Shown in pieces: positions 41,977-50,765 of a DNA stretch of 64,000 bases. Made by a program: the position numbers and the translations under genes. Position 1 is the stretch's first letter; every line of letters begins with the position of its first letter. This DNA is from Paenibacillus tianjinensis (lineage in GTDB: Bacteria > Bacillota > Bacilli > Paenibacillales > Paenibacillaceae), in the NCBI RefSeq assembly GCF_017086365.1, contig NZ_CP070969.1, positions 4,402,001-4,466,000 of the forward strand. Direction: 5' to 3'. The notes below the pieces were generated by a model. The model did no database searches. It was given only the letters and a program-made list of their open reading frames with translations, and was not told the origin of the DNA.

Positions 41977-43902
41977 TTATTGTTTAGCCTGCAGCGGCTT
42001 CTTCCATAGTCCAAAGGCCAGACCGGAGATGACAGAACCGATCAGAACGGCCAGCAGGAACAGCAGCGCATTGCTGGAAAGAGCGGCCACGAAAATCCCG
42101 CCGTGCGGTGCAGGGACGTTAATATGCCAAAGCTGAGTGAGTCCACCGGCTACGGCTGAGCCTAAGATACAGGTAGTCAGGACACGCAGCGGATCGGCTG
42201 CAGCAAAAGGAATCGCGCCTTCCGTGATAAACGATAATCCAAGCACATAGTTGGTGATACCGGATTTACGTTCGGTTTCCGTGAATTTATTCTTGAACAG
42301 CGTAGTTGCCAATGCAATGGCCAGCGGAGGAACCATCCCCCCTGCCATAACAGCTGCCATCATCAATCCGTTCTCATTGCCGCTTGAGGTAAATACCCCG
42401 ATTGCAAAGGTATATGCTGCTTTATTGAAGGGACCGCCCATATCAATAGCCATCATTCCGCCAAGTATAATTCCCAGAAGGACCATGTTTCCGGTACCCA
42501 AATTGTTCAGTGCATCAATGAGTCCTTCGTTGAGCCAGCTGAAGACTGGATCAAACAGGTAGAACATTACGGCGCCTGTAATCAGCAGGGAGAACACCGG
42601 GTAGAGCAGAATCGGCTTCAGTCCGTCAAGGGTGCGCGGCAATCCGGCAAAAGCTTTGCGCAGGCCAACGACCACGTAACCAGCGAGGAAACCTGCTGCC
42701 AGACCGCCGAGGAAACCAGCGTTGGAATTCAGGGCCATGATACCGCCTACCATCCCTGGCATGAGCGCCGGCCGGTCGCCGATGCTCATCGCGATAAATC
42801 CGGCGAGAATCGGGATCAGGAAGTGGAACGCACCGTCTCCGCCGCCGATTGTCTGGAGCAGCTTCACCAGCGGATTGTCAACGCTGGCCACCTGCTCAAT
42901 CAGGAAGGAGATCGCCAGCAGAATACCTCCGCCGACTACGAACGGGAGCATATGCGAAATACCGTTCATCAGGTCCTTGTAAATTTTACTTCCGATGCTG
43001 CCGGACTTTACAGCCGAAGCTTCATCATTGCCGCGTCCTTCACTGCGGTAGATCGGAGCATCGCCCTTTACAGCCTTGCTGATCAGCTCTTCCGGCTTCC
43101 GTATGCCGTCGCTGACCGGTCTTTGCAGCACCGGCTTGCCGGCGAAGCGGGCCATTTCAACATTCTTGTCGGCGGCAATAATAACACCGCTGGCCCGGCG
43201 GATTTCATCCGCAGTCAGCACATTCTGCGCACCTTCGGAGCCGTTAGTCTCCACACGGATATTAACGCCCATTTCCAGCGCTTTTTTCTTAAGGGCATCC
43301 TCTGCCATAAAGGTGTGGGCAATCCCTGTTGGGCAAGCTGTTACTGCGACAACGAAGCTTGAGGAAGCCGGATTACCGGTAATGACCCGCGCAGGAGCTG
43401 TTGTAGCAGCTTCTGAAGAAGCATCAGCTTGCTCGTTAGCTTCCTGCTCTGCCTGCTTGGCATCAAACAGGGCAGCAACCTCATCCGGTGTACCTGCATT
43501 CATGAGCGCTTCTATGAATTCGCTTTCAATCAGCAACCTGGACAACGAAGCCAAGGTGCGCAGGTGCATATTTCCAGCCCCGTCCGGAACTGCAATCATA
43601 AAGAACAGTTTAGCCGGTTCATCATCCAGTGAAGCAAAATTGACACCGGCGCGGCTCTTGGCGAACACTACGGTTGCTTCATTGACCGCCTTTGTCTTGG
43701 CATGAGGCATTGCAATCCCTCCGCCGATCCCCGTGCTGGACTGGGCTTCACGCGCCAGAATCTTTTCTTTTAACAGCTTCGTGTCATTGATCCGTCCGTT
43801 GGCTGCAAGACTGGCGATCAGTTCATCAATCGCCGCTTCCTTCGTTGTAGCCTGCAGGTTCATGATCATTGTATCTTTTATTAACAGGTCTGTAATTCTC
43901 AT
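41977..43902 (-). CDS. fruA: PTS fructose transporter subunit IIABC
   Basis: A 641-residue fusion. IIA: residues about 1-150 with phospho-His in GGGIAMPHAKTKAV. IIB: about 170-270 with phospho-Cys in VTACPTGIAHTFMAEDAL. IIC: about 300-640 with eight or more helices and GGPFNKAAYTFAIGVF. It imports fructose as fructose 1-phosphate. It follows fruK by 38 bases and is the last gene of fruR-fruK-fruA. Confidence 0.95.
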   Translation of the reverse strand: MRITDLLIKDTMIMNLQATTKEAAIDELIASLAANGRINDTKLLKEKILAREAQSSTGIGGGIAMPHAKTKAVNEATVVFAKSRAGVNFASLDDEPAKLFFMIAVPDGAGNMHLRTLASLSRLLIESEFIEALMNAGTPDEVAALFDAKQAEQEANEQADASSEAATTAPARVITGNPASSSFVVAVTACPTGIAHTFMAEDALKKKALEMGVNIRVETNGSEGAQNVLTADEIRRASGVIIAADKNVEMARFAGKPVLQRPVSDGIRKPEELISKAVKGDAPIYRSEGRGNDEASAVKSGSIGSKIYKDLMNGISHMLPFVVGGGILLAISFLIEQVASVDNPLVKLLQTIGGGDGAFHFLIPILAGFIAMSIGDRPALMPGMVGGIMALNSNAGFLGGLAAGFLAGYVVVGLRKAFAGLPRTLDGLKPILLYPVFSLLITGAVMFYLFDPVFSWLNEGLIDALNNLGTGNMVLLGIILGGMMAIDMGGPFNKAAYTFAIGVFTSSGNENGLMMAAVMAGGMVPPLAIALATTLFKNKFTETERKSGITNYVLGLSFITEGAIPFAAADPLRVLTTCILGSAVAGGLTQLWHINVPAPHGGIFVAALSSNALLFLLAVLIGSVISGLAFGLWKKPLQAKQ

Positions 43903-43940
43903 GTTTATCAGCTCCCTATCTTCCTATGAATGCCACTTGC

Positions 43941-44852
43941 TTATAACTGTGTAATTTGAATCTGCGGCCGAAGCTGCTCAATAAGCTCCCCGTCCGCTAA
44001 GTCATCAGAGAATGCAGTCGCACTTCCCGATGCAACACCTGTGCGGAATGCCTCCAGCACATTCCCCGTCTTGGACAACGTACCCACGAACCCGGCAATC
44101 ATCGAATCCCCAGCGCCTACAGAATTCTTCACCTTTCCTGCCGGCGCGTTCGCATAAAACACCCCCTGCTCTGAAATGAACAGCGCTCCTTCACCTGCCA
44201 TGGATACAAGCACATGCTGCGCACCCGATTCCAGCAGCTTACGTCCGTAAGTGATAATTTCCGCTCTGGTGCTGATCGTCACGCCAAACAATTCGGCAAG
44301 TTCATGATGATTCGGCTTGACGAGCAGCGGACCATGGATAAGCGCCTGCTTCAAGGCCTGACCGGTCGTATCGATGACGAAATCCGCCCCCTGCTCCTTG
44401 CATACTCCGATCAGCTTGTTATAAAAGCTCTCGCCAAGCGACGGGGGAATGCTCCCGGACATGATAACGATATCTCCGGACTTGAGATTATAAAGCTTGT
44501 TCATCAGTGCATCGGCTTCTTCCATACTGATGTCCGGTCCGGCTCCGTTGATCTCGGTTTCTTCGCCGGATTTCAGCTTGATATTGATCCGGGTGTCGCC
44601 ACAGGCCGGAACAAAATCGCTGGAAGTGCCTTCTTTCTGCAGCCAGTCCTCAATGAACTGTCCGGTGAACCCGCCAAGGAAGCCGGTCGCCGTATTTCTA
44701 ACTTTGAGCTGATTCAGCACGCGCGACACATTGATCCCTTTGCCGCCCGGCAGTTTCAGATCACGTGTCATTCGGTTTAAGCTGCCGAGCCTCAAATCTT
44801 CAACTTCCACGATATAGTCAATGGAAGGATTGAGTGTCACTGTATATATCAT
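43941..44852 (-). CDS. fruK: 1-phosphofructokinase
   Basis: A 303-residue PfkB-family kinase that turns fructose 1-phosphate into fructose 1,6-bisphosphate. Motifs: VTLNPSIDYIVE at the start, GGKGINVSRVLNQL, and the C-terminal ATP/anion-hole motif SVGAGDSMIAGFVG with the catalytic Asp. ATG 44852 is preferred because GAGGG is 6 bases from it; ATG 44858 is too close. It lies 30 bases after fruR. Confidence 0.95.
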   Translation of the reverse strand: MIYTVTLNPSIDYIVEVEDLRLGSLNRMTRDLKLPGGKGINVSRVLNQLKVRNTATGFLGGFTGQFIEDWLQKEGTSSDFVPACGDTRINIKLKSGEETEINGAGPDISMEEADALMNKLYNLKSGDIVIMSGSIPPSLGESFYNKLIGVCKEQGADFVIDTTGQALKQALIHGPLLVKPNHHELAELFGVTISTRAEIITYGRKLLESGAQHVLVSMAGEGALFISEQGVFYANAPAGKVKNSVGAGDSMIAGFVGTLSKTGNVLEAFRTGVASGSATAFSDDLADGELIEQLRPQIQITQL

Positions 44853-44884
44853 TTTCATCCCTCATTATTGTGGTTTACTTGATC

Positions 44885-45658
44885 TCAGACGATGGTAAAG
44901 TCTACATCCAGTGCTTCGAGCCCGCGGATAAAGCTGTCCGGCGTGTCCGAATCCAGGATGAGATGATCGATATCCTGCAGGTCAGCCACTTTGCAAAAGG
45001 AGACCTGCCCGATCTTACTGTGATCCGCCAGCAGAATGGCCTGCTTGGCAACGGCAATCATTTTGCGCTTCGTGGCCGCCTCCAGCATATTCGGGGTGGA
45101 AATCCCGTCGTGCAGATCAAGTCCATTCGTACCGAGAAAGGCTTTATCCACCCGTACCATCTCCAGGGAACGTTCCGTCATCGGGCCTACAAAAGCCATT
45201 GTATCCGGCCGCAGCATGCCCCCGGTAATCGACACTTCGATATTCCGGCAATCCTTCAGCTCGTTCAGCGCCATAATCGAATTGGTAATGACCTTAAGAT
45301 TAGAGAAGCCCTTCAGCATCTTGGCAATCTGCAGGGTCGTCGTTCCTCCGTCCAGCAGGATCGCGTCTCCTTCCTGAATCAGCTCGACCGCCTTGCGGGC
45401 TATCCGCAGCTTCTCCTCCTGGAACCGGTCTTCCTTGTCCGGAAATGCGGCCTCAAAGTTAACACTCTGCAGCGAAACTGCTCCGCCGTGTGTCCGCTTC
45501 AGCAGCCTTGCTTCCTCCAGCTCCTTCAGATCCCTGCGGACCGTCGATTCCGAGACGCCAAGCTGCTGGCTGAGCTCCTGCACGGATGCTCTCGTCTGCT
45601 GCTCCACGAACTGCACAATGCTGCGTTTTCTTTCCTCTTCAAACAGCACATCCATCAC
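44885..45658 (-). CDS. fruR: DeoR-family repressor of the fructose operon
   Basis: A 257-residue regulator with an N-terminal DeoR helix-turn-helix (RASVQELSQQLGVSESTVRRDLKELEE) and a C-terminal sugar-phosphate sensor domain with DGGTTTLQIAKML and KAFLGTNGLDLHDG. It probably responds to fructose 1-phosphate or a similar ester and represses its own operon. Ten-base direct repeats just upstream fit the operators of this family. Confidence 0.9.
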   Translation of the reverse strand: MMDVLFEEERKRSIVQFVEQQTRASVQELSQQLGVSESTVRRDLKELEEARLLKRTHGGAVSLQSVNFEAAFPDKEDRFQEEKLRIARKAVELIQEGDAILLDGGTTTLQIAKMLKGFSNLKVITNSIMALNELKDCRNIEVSITGGMLRPDTMAFVGPMTERSLEMVRVDKAFLGTNGLDLHDGISTPNMLEAATKRKMIAVAKQAILLADHSKIGQVSFCKVADLQDIDHLILDSDTPDSFIRGLEALDVDFTIV

Positions 45659-45727
45659 TCCTTGGATGCAGTGCGCGGGCTTATATTCCGCCAGCCATGC
45701 ATCATCTATGCTTACTATTGATAATTT

Positions 45728-45779
45728 TGCTCATTTGCTTGGATCACCATGCTCGTTATTGATCATTTGTGCTCATTTA
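45728..45779 (-). promoter_or_regulatory. Ten-base tandem operator repeats upstream of fruR
   Basis: TGCTCGTTAT, TGATCATTTG and TGCTCATTTA stand end to end at 45750-45779, with a further TGCTCATTTG at 45728-45737. The ten-base period puts each copy on the same DNA face, as is common for DeoR-type repressors. Confidence 0.6.
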
Positions 45780-45807
45780 TGATTTTAACAGCGTTTTCAA
45801 GGTCTGT

Positions 45808-45817
45808 AAAGCGCTTT
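45808..45817. promoter_or_regulatory. Possible cre core upstream of fruR
   Basis: AAAGCGCTTT matches the palindromic core of a CcpA site, but the outer TG and CA are not conserved. Confidence 0.35.
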
Positions 45818-45935
45818 TTTAATCACAAATGCGCATCCGGCTCTTCGCTGGAAATATCCTCCTGATTGCCTATCTCATCTATGTAGACAATGACATATTT
45901 TATAATACATATGGCGAAAAGCGGGTGAACAGGAA

Positions 45936-46220
45936 ATGGCCTATAACAATAACGGGAACGGCAGCAGCAAGAGCAATAGCAAAAGCAGCAGTAGCTCCGC
46001 CAGCAACGGAAATCCGGTTGAAGCTGCAGAGCTGACAGCTGACGATTATGAGATTATTGCTGCCGGACTTTCCGTTCTGGGAGAATTCTTCGCTTTCTTA
46101 GCACTCGTCAAGGCAAAAGAAGTCAATAAGGAAACCGGGGGACAGGTAGATCTGGCGCCGGATCTGTTTATTCAATCACGAAAAAAGGCGATGAAACGGA
46201 AATCCCGTCCACCGCGCTGA
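45936..46220 (+). CDS. Small hypothetical protein with Ser/Asn-rich start
   Basis: A 94-residue protein: an Asn/Ser/Lys-rich disordered first third, a helical AELTADDYEIIAAGLSVLGEFFAFLALVKAKE core and a very basic end. No family recognised by name. GGGTGA is 8 bases before the ATG, and codon use is regular. It faces away from the fru operon and stands alone. Confidence 0.6.
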   Translation: MAYNNNGNGSSKSNSKSSSSSASNGNPVEAAELTADDYEIIAAGLSVLGEFFAFLALVKAKEVNKETGGQVDLAPDLFIQSRKKAMKRKSRPPR

Positions 46221-46257
46221 TGTTTTTTATAGGCAGCTGTACTCCCTCAAAAGCCTG

Positions 46258-46728
46258 TTATACGGACTCCAATGGAAGGGTCTGGTGCTGCTCCAGGATT
46301 TCACTAACCTGCTTGCGCTGATCCTCCGGAACATTCACGATGACCAGAATATGCTCCTGTTCAGCATGCTCCGCATACCGTGCGGCATCCTGCTTAGGAA
46401 TTCCTATACTAATCAGGCTGACGATAAGGCCATCACCTTCCAGGTCAGCCCCTGCCAGCTTGCGCGCAGCCGGTCCTGCGGCCACAGCGGTATCATCGAT
46501 CATGTCCAGCCCCACCCCAATCTCCCGGGCGGTTCCGAACAAGCCCGAATTCCCATTTCCGCTCTCCGTTTTTCCAATACCGGTATCCTGGCTGATGATC
46601 TCCAGCGTATTCTTCTGTTTCGTGACGGCTGAGATCTGCTTCGCTTTAATTCCACTTTTACGCAAGGACTCGATAGCAAGCGCAGCATCGCTCCTGTGCC
46701 CGAATATCCCAATAACCAGTGTAGTCAT
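46258..46728 (-). CDS. General stress protein 17M-like protein
   Basis: A 156-residue soluble protein opening MTTLVIGIFGHRSDAALAIESL, with IGLD/AGPAARKLAGADLEG in the middle and QDAARYAEHAEQEHILVIVNV near the end, like the YflT/heat-induced stress proteins of Bacilli. ATG 46728 is preferred to TTG 46734; AGGAGGGG is 9 bases before it. A sigma-B-type role is inferred from the family. Confidence 0.75.
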   Translation of the reverse strand: MTTLVIGIFGHRSDAALAIESLRKSGIKAKQISAVTKQKNTLEIISQDTGIGKTESGNGNSGLFGTAREIGVGLDMIDDTAVAAGPAARKLAGADLEGDGLIVSLISIGIPKQDAARYAEHAEQEHILVIVNVPEDQRKQVSEILEQHQTLPLESV

Positions 46729-46925
46729 CTGCAATCCCCTCCTATTATTGCGATATTAACCGCCTATTTTACCGCTTAAACCTGGACAGGGGGGGTATTG
46801 GATGCATCACCCGGCTGAATCAATCACTAGCAATTCGGTTATAAAGATAGAATCGGGATTATGTTACTAGACATCCATGATCCTAACGGATACATAATGT
46901 GTTATTAGAAATAGGAGGTGCTGCT

Positions 46926-48026
46926 ATGCTGCAAAGTAAGTATTTTCGGACCTGTCTGTCCATTATCGCCTTCTTAACGATTCTCTATCTGGGCTCCAAG
47001 GTATTTTTTCTGTTTAATCCTGTGCTGGCGATTCTAAATCTGCTGCTGGTGCCAATGATGCTGTCTGGGTTCATGTATTATCTGCTGAGGCCTCTAGTAA
47101 AGTTTCTGGAGAAGCATAATCTGAACCGGGCACTGTCTATTCTGTTAATCTATCTCGTGTTCATCGGCCTGTTCGTGCTCTTCTGGATCCTCGTCTGGCC
47201 AACGCTGCGCGAGCAGTTCCAGAATTTTATCGATAATATGCCTTACCTTGTCCAAGGAATACAAGATCAATTCACCAAGCTGCAGAGCGATCCTACCTTC
47301 TCGCGCTTTTTCAAAGGGGATACCGATCTTTCGGTGAGAGTCTCCGAGTATTTGAGCAATGGCGTCACTTGGGTAACCAACTCCATGTCCAATCTTATCG
47401 GCGTCATCTCCAGCATTGTCGTTATTATAGCCACGCTGCCGGTCATCCTGTATTACATGCTCAAGGACGGGCATAAGCTTTCGCCGATTCTGCAAAGTCT
47501 GATTCCACGGAAATACCGCAAGGAGGGCCAGGTTATTCTGGAGGATATTGACAGTGCGCTGAGCGGTTTTATCGTTACCCGTGTGCTGCTGAATGTTGTC
47601 CTGGGCATCATGCTGTATATCGGTTTTTTAATTATCGGATTGCCCTATTCACTGCTGCTTGCAGTCATCTCTATACCGCTTAACTTCATTCCATATGTCG
47701 GTTCGCTGCTTGCCGCTGTTCCGGTGGTTATCGTCGGATTCATCGAATCTCCATCAATGGCGATCTGGTCGCTCGTTATTATAGTCATTGCCCAGCAAAT
47801 TCAGGATAATGTACTCTCTCCGATCATTTACGGTAAATCGCTGGATGTGCATCCGCTAACCACTGTTGTCCTTGTGCTGGTGGGTGGAGACTTCTTCGGG
47901 ATTATCGGGGTATTGATTGCTCTGCCGGTCTACATGATTGCCAAAATCATCTTTTTGCGGATCTACGAGATTGTCATTGCAGAAAGGGTGGAGGAAATTC
48001 AAATCACCCCAGAGGAGAAGCTATAG
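46926..48026 (+). CDS. AI-2E (PerM/YtvI) family transporter
   Basis: A 366-residue membrane protein with about eight helices and the family core VLLNVVLGIMLYIGFLIIG, PLNFIPYVGSLLAAVPVV and VLVLVGGDFFGIIGVLIALP. AGGAGGTG precedes ATG 46926, so the GTG at 46899 is not used. Some relatives are ion antiporters and others are linked to small-molecule export; the substrate is not known. Confidence 0.9.
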   Translation: MLQSKYFRTCLSIIAFLTILYLGSKVFFLFNPVLAILNLLLVPMMLSGFMYYLLRPLVKFLEKHNLNRALSILLIYLVFIGLFVLFWILVWPTLREQFQNFIDNMPYLVQGIQDQFTKLQSDPTFSRFFKGDTDLSVRVSEYLSNGVTWVTNSMSNLIGVISSIVVIIATLPVILYYMLKDGHKLSPILQSLIPRKYRKEGQVILEDIDSALSGFIVTRVLLNVVLGIMLYIGFLIIGLPYSLLLAVISIPLNFIPYVGSLLAAVPVVIVGFIESPSMAIWSLVIIVIAQQIQDNVLSPIIYGKSLDVHPLTTVVLVLVGGDFFGIIGVLIALPVYMIAKIIFLRIYEIVIAERVEEIQITPEEKL

Positions 48027-48032
48027 GAAAAA

Positions 48033-48075
48033 TAAAAAAGGCAGTGCCGCTCCTTCCGGAGGGCACGGCCTTTTG
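48033..48075. terminator. Bidirectional terminator
   Basis: A GC-rich stem built on AAGGC..GGCCTT with inner GCTCC/GGAG pairing, A-rich left and T-rich right flank, between converging genes. Confidence 0.75.
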
Positions 48076-48088
48076 TTAGTGGATCTGC

Positions 48089-48493
48089 TTAGCCGCGCAG
48101 GGAACGGACCACAAATAGATGTGAGCCTTTCATCAGGTTCTGTCCGTCCTGGAGGGTAACCGAGCCTTTGGTATGCGAGATGATGATCGAATTATACGCG
48201 ATCAGCTGATCCCCCCTCCAGACGGTTACCGCTGATTTAAAATAAACTGCGTTGTCAAACTGCTGCCGTTCTCTCATGACGTATCCGACGGAGTGTAGAA
48301 CCGGGGGCAAAGCTCTCTCTTTGGGAGCGAGTGCCTTTATGAACACAATGTCACGAAAAGGTACAGCAATTTCCTGATGGCCGATAACGGCCACCGAAGC
48401 CGCAGGGTCCCATTTGCGCAGCACGCCCTTCATGATCGTATACGGCGGTTCGCCGCAATACATAATGACAGGTCTGCCTACCCAATGCTTCAT
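48089..48493 (-). CDS. Hypothetical protein, 134 residues
   Basis: A beta-rich soluble protein (MKHWVGRPVIMYCGEPPYTI...) with an SH3-like opening of alternating strands and IPFRDIVFIKALAP. No family recognised. GGGGGTGG precedes the ATG. It ends next to the terminator shared with the AI-2E-type gene and lies 31 bases after ung, so it may be co-transcribed with it. Confidence 0.6.
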   Translation of the reverse strand: MKHWVGRPVIMYCGEPPYTIMKGVLRKWDPAASVAVIGHQEIAVPFRDIVFIKALAPKERALPPVLHSVGYVMRERQQFDNAVYFKSAVTVWRGDQLIAYNSIIISHTKGSVTLQDGQNLMKGSHLFVVRSLRG

Positions 48494-48524
48494 TGCTCCA
48501 CCCCCTTCGCTGTGTCCTAGCTAC

Positions 48525-49193
48525 CTATACATTCGGTATGGACCAATCTATTCCTTTCAAACCATGTGACTCCAAATATTGATTGGCCTGTAAAAAAGGC
48601 CGGCTGCCTAAAAATCCGCGATGTGCGGAGAACGGACTAGGATGCGGAGACTGAATGATTTTATGACGGCTCCGGTCAATGTTGGCCCCTTTTTGCTGGG
48701 CATGGCTGCCCCAGAGGATAAACACGACCGGCTCTGTCCGTTCATTCAGCTTCTCCATAATGGCACCGGTAAATGTCTCCCAGCCCAGTCCTTTATGAGA
48801 ATTGGGTTGTCCTTCACGTACAGTTAAGACTGTATTGAGCATCAGCACGCCTTCTTCGGCCCAATGCAGCAATGAGCCATGATTCGGAACGGTTACACCG
48901 GTATCGTTATGCAGTTCCTGATATATATTGCGCAGTGAAGGCGGAATCCGCACCCCGGGCTTCACTGAAAAGCTTAACCCGTGAGCCTGGCCCGCTCCGT
49001 GATAGGGGTCCTGTCCCAATATAACGACCCGCGTCTTGCTGTAAGGCGTCAGCTTGAGTGCCGAGAACAGCAAATCCTTCGGCGGGTAAACCGTATATTG
49101 TTCGTACTCCGTATCTAACGCATTAAGCAGCTCCTGAAAATAGGGTTTCTCAGTTTCCTGCTGCAGCACCTCATCCCAATCGTTGCCGAACAT
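48525..49193 (-). CDS. ung: Uracil-DNA glycosylase
   Basis: A 222-residue base-excision repair enzyme that removes uracil from DNA. The water-activating Asp is in VILGQDPYHGAGQAHGLSF, the uracil Asn region in GVLMLNTVLTV, and the DNA-intercalation loop is HPSPFSAHRGF. GGGAGGAG precedes the ATG. Length and motifs are typical. Confidence 0.96.
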   Translation of the reverse strand: MFGNDWDEVLQQETEKPYFQELLNALDTEYEQYTVYPPKDLLFSALKLTPYSKTRVVILGQDPYHGAGQAHGLSFSVKPGVRIPPSLRNIYQELHNDTGVTVPNHGSLLHWAEEGVLMLNTVLTVREGQPNSHKGLGWETFTGAIMEKLNERTEPVVFILWGSHAQQKGANIDRSRHKIIQSPHPSPFSAHRGFLGSRPFLQANQYLESHGLKGIDWSIPNV

Positions 49194-49259
49194 CCCCGAT
49201 CTCCTCCCGCTTCTTTGCTGATATTCATCTATATGTTTTATTACCCAGTATTGCGGGTA

Positions 49260-49922
49260 CTATTTCCGCCCGTAATCCGCCTTGATTTCGCCCCACTCCT
49301 TGGTCTGCCATTTCAGGACCTTATTATCATAGGTATTCGTCCGCAGCCAGTTCTCGGCCCGGTCGATCAGCGTCCAGATCTCCTCTGTTGAAGCATCCCG
49401 CGCCAGCGTTGTGGCCACCTTCTTCTGCTTGACCCATTTCATGGCATTGACGGAATCGCTGTAAACGGTTTTGCTGCTGCCTTCTTTTTTCAACAGCGCC
49501 AGTGCGTGGACGATCGCCAGGAACTCTCCAAGATTGTTCGTGCCTTTCTTAATCGGGCCGCAGGAGAAGATAATATCCCCGGTCTGGGTATCCACGCCCT
49601 TATATTCAACCGGACCCGGGTTGCCCCGGGTACCGACATCCACAGAGATACTGTCGTAATCAATCTCTGCCGATGTCGGAACGGAAGCGCTCCGGCTCCA
49701 CGAGCTTGCCGGTTTGCCCTTAGCACCGCCGGATGCTGCAGCACCGGTTCCCCAATTGCCTTTCCAGCCTGCCTTGTAGGCGGTATCGGCTGCTGCCTTA
49801 GACTCATAGGACTTGTATTTAGCCCCTGTGTAATGATCGGTCTGGGCCTGGCATTCTGCCCAAGTGCTATATACACCCGGCTGCTTGCCTTCCCATACTA
49901 CATAATATTTCTGTTTTGCCAT
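49260..49922 (-). CDS. RNase HI with N-terminal viroplasmin (RNA/DNA hybrid-binding) domain
   Basis: A 220-residue protein. Residues 1-45 form the viroplasmin-type hybrid-binding domain (KYYVVWEGKQPGVYSTWAEC), then a Gly/Ser/Ala linker, then an RNase HI domain with acidic residues in SVDVGTRGNPG, NLGEFLAIVHAL, VYSDSVNAMKW and RDASTEE. It cleaves RNA in RNA-DNA hybrids. ATG 49922 begins the conserved domain; the frame continues upstream without support. Confidence 0.88.
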   Translation of the reverse strand: MAKQKYYVVWEGKQPGVYSTWAECQAQTDHYTGAKYKSYESKAAADTAYKAGWKGNWGTGAAASGGAKGKPASSWSRSASVPTSAEIDYDSISVDVGTRGNPGPVEYKGVDTQTGDIIFSCGPIKKGTNNLGEFLAIVHALALLKKEGSSKTVYSDSVNAMKWVKQKKVATTLARDASTEEIWTLIDRAENWLRTNTYDNKVLKWQTKEWGEIKADYGRK

Positions 49923-50072
49923 CGTTACTGCACCCCCTGCCGCCAAAAATTCATCAGAAGAATATTGTAATCGAAACCGCGTCCAGATTGAAGTGCATTT
50001 ATTGGGACTGCCTGCAGCCCGGAGGAAAGCCGGATAATTAATTATGGTAGGGCTCATACTATGGCGGGCTGT

Positions 50073-50648
50073 TCAATCCAGCACCTTGAGCGCAGTATCG
50101 ATGATATTCTGCAGTTTGCCCCGATCCTGTGTTGTTTTGACCATAACCCGCAAGCCTACCAGCACGTTGTGAAGATAAGCTGCCATATCAGCCGGTTCAT
50201 AGCTGCGCTGAAGCTCTCCGCTCTCCTGTCCTTGCCACAGCAAACGCTCGAAGAGCCGCTCGGTGTACAGAAAGGCCTCATTCACTTTGGCTGCCGCGTC
50301 CGGATCCAGATTGGACAGCTCCACCGCAGTATTGACGAGCAGGCACCCTTTCGGTTCAATCTCTTCCCGGAGTATGGCCATTTCAAACAACAGCCGGATA
50401 GCCTCCTTCGCGGAGGACAGCCCTTCCACCCGGTTCTCCATCTTGGAAGAAAAGATTTCCGCATAACGGTCAATCACTTTCATATATAAAGTATGCTTAT
50501 CGCCAAAGGTATCGTACATGCTTCGTTTATGGATCCCCATACCGGAAACCAGGTCCTGCATGGAGGTCTTCTCATAACCTTGCTGCCAGAAGATCGTCAT
50601 TGCCTTTCCGAGTACGTTGTCAACATCAAACTCCTTGCTTCTAGCCAT
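50073..50648 (-). CDS. TetR-family transcriptional regulator
   Basis: A 191-residue regulator with the N-terminal helix-turn-helix KAMTIFWQQGYEKTSMQDLV and GIHKRSMYDTFGDKHTLY, and a C-terminal ligand domain (KGCLLVNTAVELSNLDPDAA) typical of the AcrR/YxbF-like branch. ATG 50648 is preferred because AAGGAG is 7 bases from it. It diverges from the metallophosphoesterase gene. Ligand unknown. Confidence 0.88.
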   Translation of the reverse strand: MARSKEFDVDNVLGKAMTIFWQQGYEKTSMQDLVSGMGIHKRSMYDTFGDKHTLYMKVIDRYAEIFSSKMENRVEGLSSAKEAIRLLFEMAILREEIEPKGCLLVNTAVELSNLDPDAAAKVNEAFLYTERLFERLLWQGQESGELQRSYEPADMAAYLHNVLVGLRVMVKTTQDRGKLQNIIDTALKVLD

Positions 50649-50685
50649 AATCATGCTCCTTTCTGGTGCTATTTTACCATTTATA

Positions 50686-50693
50686 GAACGTTC
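50686..50693. promoter_or_regulatory. Candidate TetR-type operator
   Basis: GAACGTTC lies in the divergent intergenic region, flanked by TTTACC (50673) and GGTAAA (50694), although the outer arms are not centred on the core. Confidence 0.4.
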
Positions 50694-50765
50694 GGTAAAT
50701 ATTACTCATAATCGTGAACTTCATCACTTCAACACAACTTTGTCCACAAGAAATGAGGTGCAGCG

